From contig DRQF01000273.1 in NCBI GenBank assembly GCA_011369445.1, forward strand, positions 1 through 45,261: DNA of 45,261 bases. The letters run 5' to 3'. How positions within the stretch are numbered: the first letter of the stretch is position 1; every line of letters begins with the position of its first letter. Source of the stretch: Planctomycetota bacterium (lineage in GTDB: Bacteria; Planctomycetota; GCA-002687715; DRQF01). Position numbers and translations under genes: made by a program. The notes under the pieces were generated by a model. That model did not search any database, was not told the DNA's origin, and worked only from the letters and a program-made list of their open reading frames with translations. Below, piece by piece: positions 7,581-16,823 of the stretch.

Positions 7581-8007
7581 GCCTCATCGTAGGCTTTCTG
7601 CCTATTCCCACAAAATCGGCCAGGTGGCTCTCGTTGGGCCGTTCCTGGCGCCATGATCGGGATCGGACCTTGGGGGAGGGGAGGGGGACGCCGGGGGCAG
7701 CCAGCTCCCCCGAGACCGTCGTCTCCGTCGAGGGATAGCCCTGGACTGACGACGCCCTCGTCATCCTCGAACGACAACGGGAAGTGATTTCCGAGGAGGT
7801 CACGTTTCGTGACCATTGGGGGGGCATTTGTAATGACCGGCTACAAATGCGTGAATCTCGGGATTCGATTCCCGACTCAGCCGCAGTTCTCGATTCGGGG
7901 TTGCTCCTTGACATCTTGGAAAGGAGTAACATCGCGGCACTGAAGGCGGCCAAACCAATGAAGACATATACGCCAATGCTCCCACGAGCAAGTCGTGATC
8001 GCCTCAT
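7507..8007 (-). CDS. Possible small membrane-anchored protein
   Basis: 166-residue reading that starts with an ATG overlapping the stop of the upstream secreted-protein gene (ATGA at 8007-8004), suggesting coupling. The N-terminus is Arg-rich, then a clear membrane helix (about residues 11-31, IGVYVFIGLAAFSAAMLLLS). The remainder is Ser/Arg-rich and unstructured in appearance and reads through the right 30-bp repeat (7707-7736). That suggests the original 3' end was replaced, or that only the first 80-95 residues are genuine. No family is recognised. The downstream part overlaps the N-terminal region of the hydrolase gene. Confidence 0.35.
   Translation of the reverse strand: MRRSRLARGSIGVYVFIGLAAFSAAMLLLSKMSRSNPESRTAAESGIESRDSRICSRSLQMPPQWSRNVTSSEITSRCRSRMTRASSVQGYPSTETTVSGELAAPGVPLPSPKVRSRSWRQERPNESHLADFVGIGRKPTMRLECLVESEQALGCDSRSVLGGEAS
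7707..7736 (+). repeat. Right copy of the 30-bp direct repeat
   Basis: Exact match, same orientation, to 4338-4367 at the end of the CinA-like gene. Here it is a fragment: the upstream bases (a GGGGG-rich stretch, 7670-7700) do not resemble the rest of that gene, but the stop is kept (GGATAG instead of GGATGA). The two copies bracket 3.37 kb. Confidence 0.85.
7798..7814. other. 7-bp inverted repeat with 3-nt loop
   Basis: GGTCACG-TTT-CGTGACC, a perfect compact hairpin 62 bp outside the right direct repeat. Role unknown: a transcript hairpin or a recombinase/regulator site are both possible. There is no T-run, so it is not a typical terminator. Confidence 0.4.
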
Positions 8008-9356
8008 TTAAGTATACCAATCCAGTACTCGTATGAATGACGGAACTCCCGGTGATTCACAACGATATGCATGACTTCTTCGTCCGCTCCACCATCTGGA
8101 ATTGCGAGCGAACTGAGCAAGAGGATTTCTGGTCCCAAAACCGAGGTCTTGACCGGGATCGCTGCCCCCTCAATATCCACCTCAACACTCACTTCATTGT
8201 CGAGGTTCACACCTTTCAGAATGATCCCGCCGCCATCGTCAATGGGGGTATCATCTATGGCTTCCTGAGGCAGCATGAACCTCTCCATGCTGACCACAGG
8301 CGCGAAATCAGAACCCGTGATGCCTGATGAAACAATCTTGACAACGTCCCCTTTGGCAAGCGGAGGAGAAACCTTGATGCTCACATTCCCGGACGGATCC
8401 AGAATTTTATAGCTTCCACTAATCCGCTGAAGCTGAGTCGGGGAAGGTCCACTAAGGATGTATACCGAAGACAGGTATCCCCCATAAACGCGCACATGAC
8501 CCTGGCCCGCTACCAGATGATCTTCGAGAAAGCCACATTTCCCGGCCAGGACTGGAGTTCGTCGTTCGATACTCAGGACTCCCGGTTGTGATGTATCGAC
8601 AATCTCCCAGTCATCGAGCGCCCACGACAAGTCACCTGGCGGGTGGAATGACACACCCACTTTTCCCCCGTCTCGTCGATGAAACCCAAAGACGGGACCG
8701 ATCGCTCCAGACAGATTCACATCAAGCGTTGCCGGCGCCTGGAGCCCGTCCGGCAGCCCATCAAGGTCACCGTCCACGTACCGGAGGACGGTCTCTGACG
8801 CGGCGTCAAAGACATAGAGCTCTTGCCCGATCACCTGCGCTACGAGATACCGAGATCCGGTAGGGCCGTTCGGAATCAGAGGCGAAAAACTCCAAGTGGC
8901 CGGGTCCCCATCAAGCGGCCAGTCCGAATAGAGCACTTGAGAGACGTCGCCGACTTGGCCGGAGACGACAATGCCAGTGGGAGCAAGCCCATCACGCGAA
9001 ATTGTGACCGAATATATGTAATCCAATCCGGTGTCGAATCCTCCCACATTGAACGTTGCACTGGTCACGCGGTGGATCGCGAGATCACCATGGAGAGGGT
9101 GAAATCCGACAATGTAATCCGAGAAGAGCTCCTGCTCGACCGTGGATTCGGAGTTCAGCACGATCTCCGACCATCTCTTGTCGACCGTAGCCAGCCCTGG
9201 ATGGGACGGAACAAACTTGCGATCGGCGGGCCAGGTATTCGCCACCCAACCAGGAACATTTGACGAGTATTGCGCCCAAGAATTGGACTGACAAAGTAGA
9301 GCTCCAAGGATGACTGGCAACAGAAATCTGAGTCGACTCCTAATTATCAATGACAT
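8004..9356 (-). CDS. Secreted protein with Asp-rich Ca-type loop, function unknown
   Basis: 450 residues with an N-terminal signal peptide (RSRLRFLLPVILGALLC, likely cleaved after SWA at about 28). The centre contains YVDGDLDGLPDG (about residue 195), an Asp-rich loop like those of EF-hand or thrombospondin-type-3 calcium sites. The beta-rich C-terminal part (from about 330, SIKVSPPLAKGD, GGGIILKGVNLDNEVSVEVD) resembles an IPT/TIG-like immunoglobulin fold. It is probably an exported beta-sandwich or propeller protein. It follows the 84-residue ORF by 18 nt and overlaps the next small ORF (ATGA), so the three form one unit. AT-richer than the flanks (26 of 60 bases are G/C at 9001-9060). Confidence 0.75.
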   Translation of the reverse strand: MSLIIRSRLRFLLPVILGALLCQSNSWAQYSSNVPGWVANTWPADRKFVPSHPGLATVDKRWSEIVLNSESTVEQELFSDYIVGFHPLHGDLAIHRVTSATFNVGGFDTGLDYIYSVTISRDGLAPTGIVVSGQVGDVSQVLYSDWPLDGDPATWSFSPLIPNGPTGSRYLVAQVIGQELYVFDAASETVLRYVDGDLDGLPDGLQAPATLDVNLSGAIGPVFGFHRRDGGKVGVSFHPPGDLSWALDDWEIVDTSQPGVLSIERRTPVLAGKCGFLEDHLVAGQGHVRVYGGYLSSVYILSGPSPTQLQRISGSYKILDPSGNVSIKVSPPLAKGDVVKIVSSGITGSDFAPVVSMERFMLPQEAIDDTPIDDGGGIILKGVNLDNEVSVEVDIEGAAIPVKTSVLGPEILLLSSLAIPDGGADEEVMHIVVNHREFRHSYEYWIGILK

Positions 9357-9374
9357 GCGGGTAACTCCTCCGCT

Positions 9375-9629
9375 CTAATCACAGAAAAACGCCTGAGCTC
9401 CTTGAGCCATGCTCTGGGCGAAACGGTTCTGCCTTTGAATCCGATCGAGGTCAATCTGTTGATGGCTTACAAGGTAGTCGTAGCCAGGGAACGCCCCGCC
9501 CGACGAACTCGGGACTGGTCCTTGTTGCAGCTGAGAAAGAAGGGTCTTCATAGTAAGAAAAAGGGTGGAGCCGTCATGAGAGCTGAGGGAATCAGGCATT
9601 GCAAGTCTTGCATTCGTATCCCCAGCCAT
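9375..9629 (-). CDS. Small hypothetical protein heading the accessory operon
   Basis: 84 residues with no signal peptide or membrane helix and no recognised domain. The C-terminal half is Gln/Asp/Arg-rich and likely helical (SHQQIDLDRIQRQNRFAQSM). The ATG at 9629 has GAGG about 11 nt upstream. It ends 18 nt before the 450-residue secreted protein, which it probably precedes in one transcript. It could be a short regulator or a chance ORF; coding potential is supported mainly by its position and ribosome-binding site. Confidence 0.45.
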   Translation of the reverse strand: MAGDTNARLAMPDSLSSHDGSTLFLTMKTLLSQLQQGPVPSSSGGAFPGYDYLVSHQQIDLDRIQRQNRFAQSMAQGAQAFFCD

Positions 9630-9674
9630 GGCAACCCGACCTCGCTCAAGGACCTACTGTCCTCCGCTTCACTG

Positions 9675-9727
9675 CGCATTCGTTGTTGAATGCGAATTCA
9701 TGACAAGGACCGTACTCGCGGCGTACG
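9675..9727. promoter_or_regulatory. Two inverted repeats in the divergent intergenic region
   Basis: CGCATTC-GTTGTT-GAATGCG (7-bp arms, 9675-9694) and CGTAC-TCGCGGC-GTACG (5-bp arms, 9711-9727) lie between the accessory operon and the HTH gene at 9842. They are candidate operators for that regulator; binding is inferred only from position. Confidence 0.35.
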
Positions 9728-9841
9728 AGACATGTCAACAACTTTCAGGGTTTTGTTTCGGAGCTCTACAAGGCCATGTGAGGCCATGACTTCGAGGCCG
9801 CGCGGTATTGCCCCCACCCCCGACCCGGGTAGTATTTCCGC

Positions 9842-10282
9842 ATGCCCCCGGCTGAAGAGCGAGACTTTGCCGCTTGGATGCGCCTTTTGATCCGGCGCGT
9901 CTGCGAGAAAGAGCGCATCACGCGTGGCGTCTTGGCCACGAGACTCGAGGTCAGCGAGGAGACGGTCCTCCGCGCCATCTACAAGGGCAAGGTCGGGTTT
10001 CCGCTTGTCCTCAGGCTTTGCCGGCTCGCGAAAGCGACACCGGAAGAGGTCTCGGCCATCGAATTCGCATGGTTGAAGACCCGCGAGGGGCGGGTTCAGG
10101 CCAGCGCCCTCCGGCGTTCCATGTCGATCGTTCGCACGCTGATGGAGGAGGTCGACAAGATGGAGGAGTTCCTTCGGAAGAAGGGGCTCTTCGACGAGTA
10201 CGCCCGCAAACGAAAGGGACGCCTTCATCCGCTCCACCGGCGGGCCAAGGAGGAACTCGAAAGGGGCGATCAGCATTCCTGA
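9842..10282 (+). CDS. HTH (XRE-like) DNA-binding protein
   Basis: 146 residues. Residues about 27-70 form a helix-turn-helix of the Cro/CI type (ITRGVLATRLEVSEETVLRA, then a third helix with a KVGFPLVLRLCRLA tail). The remainder is a basic helical region (RTLMEEVDKMEEFLRKKG) that could mediate oligomerisation. The start ATG follows TTCCGC; the second Met (MRLLIRR) is an alternative. It is transcribed away from the accessory block, with palindromes in the shared upstream region. It may regulate that block or itself. The target is unknown. Confidence 0.75.
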   Translation: MPPAEERDFAAWMRLLIRRVCEKERITRGVLATRLEVSEETVLRAIYKGKVGFPLVLRLCRLAKATPEEVSAIEFAWLKTREGRVQASALRRSMSIVRTLMEEVDKMEEFLRKKGLFDEYARKRKGRLHPLHRRAKEELERGDQHS

Positions 10283-10313
10283 TCTCTTCCCTTGCCGAGA
10301 CTCGGGATGGCGG

Positions 10314-10502
10314 CTAAAGCCACCGCTTCCATGTGAAGGCGCGCCCATCAAGGGCGTGAAGAGGGTTACGCGATCGATCGAGCACACCGCGCACGCGCCG
10401 ATCGAAGATGAGGATCACGCGCGGCCCATCGACTTCGATGTTTTCCTGGGGCCCGAGGACGCACTCGACGTTGAACAGACCGGGCGCAAGAGGTTGAGGA
10501 GG
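10314..10502 (-). other. Coding-like in-frame continuation after a TAG stop
   Basis: The frame of the membrane protein at 10503-10880 stays open for 62 more sense codons after its TAG. It reads as ordinary protein (GLFNVECVLGPQENIEVDG, then RVILIFDRR, ending WKRWL), with third positions mostly G or C like real genes here. No ATG or GTG exists near its beginning. It could be a nonsense-split gene end or chance. Confidence 0.4.
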
Positions 10503-10880
10503 CTACCCGTTCCCCGTGACGGCCGCGTGAACTGGGACGATGGTCAGGGTTGCGAGCCATCCCGCGATGTAGACGAATCTCTCCTTCCACGATCTGGAGC
10601 GGCGCATGGCCTTGCTCCCGAACAGAACGGACAAGGTCAGGAGGACAAGTATGCCGCCTTTCAGCAAGACCCCCACCAGAAGAGCTCGGTCGGCCTCACA
10701 GAAAGGGAGATCCCGGCTGATTCCGGCGATTCCAAGGCCCTGGATACCGACGAGACAGCCGAGGGTTCGGAAGAAATTCCTCCGCGCGGAAGACGGGATC
10801 TTCTCCCGCAATCCGATCCGGCGTCGCCATCCCGTGGGGGGTGGAGCGAATTGACGCCGTCGTATCAGCCACCACTTCAT
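10503..10880 (-). CDS. Small membrane protein, possibly truncated by a nonsense codon
   Basis: 125 residues: a basic N-terminus (KWWLIRRR, WRRRIGLREK), then three hydrophobic segments at about 37-50 (TLGCLVGIQGLGIAG), 64-83 (LLVGVLLKGGILVLLTLSVL) and 100-116 (YIAGWLATLTIVPVHAA). The start ATG at 10880 is preceded by GGAGG about 10 nt upstream; an upstream open stretch overlaps the ahcY leader and is rejected. TAG at 10503 is followed in the same frame by 62 sense codons with coding-like composition, so the original protein may have been longer. No family is recognised. It is divergent from ahcY. Confidence 0.6.
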   Translation of the reverse strand: MKWWLIRRRQFAPPPTGWRRRIGLREKIPSSARRNFFRTLGCLVGIQGLGIAGISRDLPFCEADRALLVGVLLKGGILVLLTLSVLFGSKAMRRSRSWKERFVYIAGWLATLTIVPVHAAVTGNG

Positions 10881-11172
10881 GGAGGGGCCCTCCTTGCCCA
10901 CGAGATCGCCATCGTCACCAGGGTCGTGAATGATTCTGTCCGTCGCTCGAGTCGGCGAAGGCCTCCAGGCGGAAAGGGATACGAATCCGGCCACGGTGCA
11001 TTCCCGGGAAAAGTGGACCTTCCCCCCGGACTTCGTGGGAACCAGGGGTCTTCGACGGAATTCCAGTCCTCGACAAGGGTTAGGCTTGGGAAAATGGGTC
11101 TGGGTTGCCGATGGAGCTGGAAGTGGAAAGGATGGGGCATCGAGCCATCCCAACGGACAAAGAAAGACGATC

Positions 11173-12484
<1,312 letters not shown>

Positions 12485-12486
<2 letters not shown>

Positions 12487-12504
12487 TGTGACGGCAGTCA
12501 CATC
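12485..12504 (+). terminator. Hairpin overlapping the ahcY stop codon
   Basis: GATGTGAC-GGCA-GTCACATC, perfect 8-bp arms and a 4-nt loop starting at the second base of the TGA. No T-run follows, and the next gene starts 15 nt later. It may attenuate or stabilise the transcript rather than fully terminate it. Confidence 0.45.
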
Positions 12505-12519
12505 GGGCAGGACGTTCCC

Positions 12520-13641
12520 GTGTTGAATGGAGCCCGGATCGCCTGGACACTTCTTGCCGCCGCGGTCGTGTTCCTCGTCATCGAGGAGCGCGCGCGGCGG
12601 CGCCTGCATGAAGACGTCGACCACCTCCGGCATCCACCGGCCGCCACCCTCGTACTCGAGGAGCACCCGACGGGCAGCGTGATCACCCTCGAGCTGAAGC
12701 GAGAGGTGAATCTCTTCCAGCCCCCCGCCGAGGCCTGGACCCGCGAGATCGCGGTGAAGGGGGCTCGTCAGTCCGTCGCCCTTCCCGCGGGGCTCTACGA
12801 GGCCCGATCCGACGCTCCGGGCGCCCAACCCACACCGTTCTTGCTGCTCGCCGGCGATGAGATTCGATGGGATGGCGCTCCGACCCCGGAGGGCTTGGTT
12901 CGCATCCCCGAAGGACCCTTCCTCGGCGAAGTTTCCTGGCGCCTCGAACGCACGAAGAGTTTCCTCATCGGCCGCACCGAGGTCAGCGTCGCCGAATATG
13001 AGGCATTCCTGAAGGCTCTTGCCGCGGAGCGAGGTCTGGGCGCGACGCAGCCCGAACCCGTTTTCGAATCTCCCCAAGCCTTCACCCCGTTTTGTTCGCA
13101 GGCGGAACGCTCAGCTCACCCCGAAGGGTGCCTCGGACACCGCCCGAGGGAAGCCGGCCTGGACGCCTGGGGTCGGCTCGATGCGAAAGGGAGCGGTCGC
13201 GTGGCGGTCCGTCTGGTGAACTGGTACGACGCCCTGGCCTACTGTGCCTGGGCCACGGACCGGGCGAAGAAGGCGGGGCTTCGCCTCCAGTTTCGCCTCC
13301 CCACCGAGCGGGAGTGGCAAAAGGCCGCCCGCGGCGTGGACGGTCGGCCCTACCCGTGGGGCTTCGAACCGGGTGACGTCCAACATCGAGTCTTCGAGGG
13401 AGGATTCCTCGCGGTCGACAGCCATCCGGAATTGCGCTCTCCGTATGGGCTGTTCCACTGCGCAAGCTCGGTGGCCGAATGGACGGCGGACCCCCAAGGC
13501 CCCCTTCGACGGCGCGTCATGGGAACGACCTGGGACCTCCACACGGATCGCATCCACGTGGGCTTCGGGCTCGGGGAACGCCCCGACCTCCGCAGCATCT
13601 ACCTCGGTTTTCGCGTCGTCGCGGACGAGGTGTCCCGGTGA
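12520..13641 (+). CDS. Membrane-anchored FGE/SUMF1-fold protein, non-catalytic type
   Basis: 373 residues with an N-terminal membrane helix (about 7-21, WTLLAAAVVFLVI) and then, from about 125, an FGE-sulfatase (SUMF1) fold: VRIPEGPFLGE, FLIGRTEVSVAEYEAFL, LVNWYDALAYCAW, FRLPTEREWQKAARG, YPWG and LGFRVV. The C-terminal active-site block, normally RGGSW with two Cys, reads MGTTWDLHTDRIHVGFG and has no Cys, so formylglycine-forming activity is not expected. The start is GTG at 12520. Its stop overlaps the GTG of the sulfatase-like gene (GTGA), implying coupled translation. A sensor, carbohydrate-binding or partner-binding role is more likely than sulfatase maturation. Confidence 0.8.
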   Translation: MLNGARIAWTLLAAAVVFLVIEERARRRLHEDVDHLRHPPAATLVLEEHPTGSVITLELKREVNLFQPPAEAWTREIAVKGARQSVALPAGLYEARSDAPGAQPTPFLLLAGDEIRWDGAPTPEGLVRIPEGPFLGEVSWRLERTKSFLIGRTEVSVAEYEAFLKALAAERGLGATQPEPVFESPQAFTPFCSQAERSAHPEGCLGHRPREAGLDAWGRLDAKGSGRVAVRLVNWYDALAYCAWATDRAKKAGLRLQFRLPTEREWQKAARGVDGRPYPWGFEPGDVQHRVFEGGFLAVDSHPELRSPYGLFHCASSVAEWTADPQGPLRRRVMGTTWDLHTDRIHVGFGLGERPDLRSIYLGFRVVADEVSR

Positions 13642-16600
13642 GACGGGCCCTTCTTCGGATGGGCCTGTGGGCCCTCGCCTCCGCTTTGGCGCCCCTCGTC
13701 TTGACCCTCTCCGACATCCTTCGAAGTGTTGAGTCCCCCGTAAGCGCAGAGCGACTCGCGGCCGGCGCCGTGGCCGCCCTCACCTTCGGCGCCTTGACAT
13801 GGATGGCCCTCATGACGGCTCGAGGACTCCGTCGCGTCTACCTGCGACGGGGATGGCATCTGTTCCTCGTCCGCTGGTCGACGACGGCTCTCGTTCTCGC
13901 GGCGCCCCTTTGGCTCCCTGCCCGCGCCGTGGTGGCGGCCTCCCATTTTGCCGGCCGACCGAGCGAGACCTGGGCGATGATCGGTCTCGCCTGCGGGCTG
14001 GCCGTGGGACTTTCATTGCCCATGGTGTTGATCGAGAAGATCAAGGGCCGACGTTGGCAGCGGGGGATGGCCCTCGCCCTCATCGCCGCGGCGGGGACCG
14101 CCGTAAATCTGAAGGTCTATGCGGCGCAGTACCCCCTCATCCATCTCCTCGTCGCGTTCACCGTCTTGGGCAGTTGCGCCGGCGCGCTCGTTGCGTGGCT
14201 CCCCGCTCGTCGTGGGGGAGCGATCCTGGGCGCCCTCATGATCGCGATCATGATCGGCGTCGGCGCGTCCGGGCTGGGAGAAGGAGCCACGGGCTACGGC
14301 CCCCTCCCTCGGGTGGAAGGATTCATAGCGTCCCTTTCCCCCTTCGCCACGACCGCGAGGAAGGACGAAGCGGACCCCAAGATCATCGAAGGGCTCTGGG
14401 GACAGACCGTGAGCGGACGCCGGGAGGAGCTTCTGGGCGCCGGACCCCCTCCGCCCCGCATCGTGCTCATCACCATCGACACCCTCCGGGCAAAGAGCAC
14501 CGGTTTTCTCGGCCACCCGGGTCGCCCGACGACCCCTTTCTTGGACCGGCTGGCGGAGCGATCCGTCGTCTTCGAACGGGCCTACGCCCAAGCGTGCCAC
14601 AGTCTGGCGTCGATCCTCTCCCTGTTCACCGGTCGCTACCCCGCGGCCCTCAATCACTATCGACGGCTCCACGGAGGTCGACCGGAGGTTTCCGAACCCT
14701 CCCTCGCGGGAACGCTTGCCGCCCATGGCTTCCGCACCGTGGGGATCCCCTCCTTCAAGGAGGAATCCCTTGCGGGCAAGTTCCGGGAGTTCGGAAAGGG
14801 TTTTCAGACTTTCGAACGCCCGAAGGGCGCGGCCCCGATCCCCTCCGCCGACAAGGTGACGGCGTCGGCGCTGGGCGTTCTTCGCGGGGCGCGCCCGGAC
14901 GAGAAGCTCTTCCTCTGGATGCACTTCATGGAGGTCCACGGGCCCCACGACGCGATTCCTCCCCGATTCGGCAACGGCCCCCTCGCCCTCTATGAAGCGG
15001 CGATCCGGCGGGTCGACGATGCGTTGGGGGCGTTTTGGCAAACGGCGGAACGGGAGGGGCTGTTCGACAACGCGCTCGTCATCGTCCACGCCGACCACGG
15101 CGAAGAGTTTTTCGAGCACGGCGGGCGGTATCACGGCACGACCCTCTACGAGGAGGTGATCCACGTGCCCCTGTTCCTTTGGAAGCGAGGGCTCACACCG
15201 CGGCGCGCCGCGAGGCCCGTGGAGCTCGTGGACCTCATGCCCACGATTCTGGACATCGAAGGGCTCACGCCGCTGGCCCCTCTTCACGGCGACAGCCTCG
15301 TTCCCGAGATCCTCGGGGAGGATCGGGAGCACATCGCACTGGCTCAGATGAAGGGGGGCTCGGCCTGGCTTCCCGATCGCTCCGCGCTGGTGGAAACCCG
15401 ATTCAAGATCATCGCCCAGGAAGACTTCTCGAGGACGGAGTTTTTCGACCTTGTCGAGGACCCGAACGAACGTCAACCCGAGGGGCCGGGCATCCCGAAG
15501 TCGGAGCGCCGACGCCTGGAGGATCGGCTGCGGGCCGCCATGGCGATCGCGCGGGAGATTCCCGCCGGCCGCGTCGAGGCGGGTGAGCCGAAGACGGCTC
15601 AGGCCTGGACCCGGGCGCGCATTGAGCAAGCCCTCCAAAGCGACAATCTGGCCGAAGTGAACGAGGCCCTCGACGCCCTTTCTTCGGGCAACGTGGAGGA
15701 ATACGTCTCTCTCCTCGGCGGCCTGCTCGATCGGGACGGGGCCGCCGCAACGAACTTTGAAATCCAAGACCGCGTCCTTCGTATTCTGGAGTCCCTCGAA
15801 CCGACGGGCGAGGTTCGCGACACCCTGTGGGACGCGGCGAGGAAGTCGATACCGACTCCACTTCGTCAGCGCATCCTCGACGCCCTCCGCAAGTCGGCGC
15901 GACCAGACGATCTGGCCCGCCTCGCTTTCCTTCCCGAGAAGGAACGCCTCCTGGAAACGTTGCTCTTCGGAGCGGCGCTCGGTCGCGAGGACGCCAAGCA
16001 AGCGATCCTTGCCGCCCTCGCCTCGGACACGGGCGCGCTCTTCTACCGCGCAGCACCTTGGTTCGCGGGCGATCCGAGGTCGCCGTTCCGCCACGCGCTG
16101 GTCGCCCTGTGCGCTGCGTTTCCGCCACGAGGGGACTTTGCGGCCTACGCCCTGGACCTCCTCGCCAAGGCCGAGGATCCGGTGGTTCAGTGGGCTCTCC
16201 CCGCGGTCCGTGAGCACCCCCGAACGCTGGCGCCCTTCTTCGATCGGGCGTTCCTCGCGCAGCTTTTCCCGGGGAAGATCCCCCTCACCGACGGGGTTCG
16301 CAAGACTCTCTACTGGATCGCCACGGATGACGGCGCCCCCACGCCGGTCCGCTCCGACGCCATGGCCCTGCTGGCTCGCGTGGGCTCGCCTCGGGAGTAC
16401 ATCCTCCGCCGTGACGCCGAGGTTCAGGCGCGTCCGGTCCCTCATTGGTCCGACCTCACCCTGACGCCGGCGGCCGGCTCCCTCCTGTTTCGTTCCCTGG
16501 GCCTACCGGGCCCCATGCTCTCGTGGGTTCTTCGGTGGGAGTCGAAGACCGATGCGAACCGGTGGGCGTCAGACCGCCTCTACGGTCCGATCCGCATGCG

Positions 16601-16766
16601 AGCCGACGGCGAGGAGATAGGAAAAAGCGACCTTCTCCTCGAAGCGAACGGGCCGGCTCACCTGATCGTCCCCTGGACCCAGGCGGCCCAGTCCGCCTCC
16701 CGCATCACCCTTCTCGCCCCCGACGGCACACTCCTCGGGACATTCCCTCCTCCGGTGCGGAACTGA
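13638..16766 (+). CDS. Polytopic membrane sulfatase-like hydrolase with helical-repeat tail
   Basis: 1042 residues. Residues 1 to about 220 hold five or six membrane helices. About 273-620 is an alkaline-phosphatase/sulfatase domain (IVLITIDTLRAKSTG; FTGRYP; MHFMEVHGPHD; HADHGEEFFEHG; HGTTLYEEVIHVPL). About 640-940 is a long helical, HEAT-like region. Lining up the LFTGRYP block with CxPSR...LTG sulfatases puts Ser322 at the catalytic position; a Cys lies two residues earlier (Cys320) but not in CxPxR context. It therefore resembles Ser/Thr-type relatives (LtaS, phosphoethanolamine transferases) more than formylglycine sulfatases. The domain probably faces the periplasm. GTG start overlapping the FGE-like gene. 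Substrate unknown. Confidence 0.85.
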   Translation: MRRALLRMGLWALASALAPLVLTLSDILRSVESPVSAERLAAGAVAALTFGALTWMALMTARGLRRVYLRRGWHLFLVRWSTTALVLAAPLWLPARAVVAASHFAGRPSETWAMIGLACGLAVGLSLPMVLIEKIKGRRWQRGMALALIAAAGTAVNLKVYAAQYPLIHLLVAFTVLGSCAGALVAWLPARRGGAILGALMIAIMIGVGASGLGEGATGYGPLPRVEGFIASLSPFATTARKDEADPKIIEGLWGQTVSGRREELLGAGPPPPRIVLITIDTLRAKSTGFLGHPGRPTTPFLDRLAERSVVFERAYAQACHSLASILSLFTGRYPAALNHYRRLHGGRPEVSEPSLAGTLAAHGFRTVGIPSFKEESLAGKFREFGKGFQTFERPKGAAPIPSADKVTASALGVLRGARPDEKLFLWMHFMEVHGPHDAIPPRFGNGPLALYEAAIRRVDDALGAFWQTAEREGLFDNALVIVHADHGEEFFEHGGRYHGTTLYEEVIHVPLFLWKRGLTPRRAARPVELVDLMPTILDIEGLTPLAPLHGDSLVPEILGEDREHIALAQMKGGSAWLPDRSALVETRFKIIAQEDFSRTEFFDLVEDPNERQPEGPGIPKSERRRLEDRLRAAMAIAREIPAGRVEAGEPKTAQAWTRARIEQALQSDNLAEVNEALDALSSGNVEEYVSLLGGLLDRDGAAATNFEIQDRVLRILESLEPTGEVRDTLWDAARKSIPTPLRQRILDALRKSARPDDLARLAFLPEKERLLETLLFGAALGREDAKQAILAALASDTGALFYRAAPWFAGDPRSPFRHALVALCAAFPPRGDFAAYALDLLAKAEDPVVQWALPAVREHPRTLAPFFDRAFLAQLFPGKIPLTDGVRKTLYWIATDDGAPTPVRSDAMALLARVGSPREYILRRDAEVQARPVPHWSDLTLTPAAGSLLFRSLGLPGPMLSWVLRWESKTDANRWASDRLYGPIRMRADGEEIGKSDLLLEANGPAHLIVPWTQAAQSASRITLLAPDGTLLGTFPPPVRN

Positions 16767-16823
16767 CAACGACTCAACCTGGCTGCGGCGCCACGTCACC
16801 GGATGCGGGAGCGAATCGGGGAT

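Noticed and set aside
10881-11172. SAH riboswitch upstream of ahcY
   Set aside because: I looked for the conserved SAH aptamer pattern in the 292-nt leader and did not find it; only generic GC-rich sequence is visible.
14013-16445. 810-codon minus-strand open frame antisense to the sulfatase-like gene
   Set aside because: Arg/Gly/Glu-rich, no motifs, fully covered by a protein with recognisable domains on the other strand.
12520-16766. Classical sulfatase plus formylglycine-generating enzyme pair
   Set aside because: Neither the FGE cysteines nor a CxPxR sulfatase Cys is present, so the obvious maturation story does not hold.
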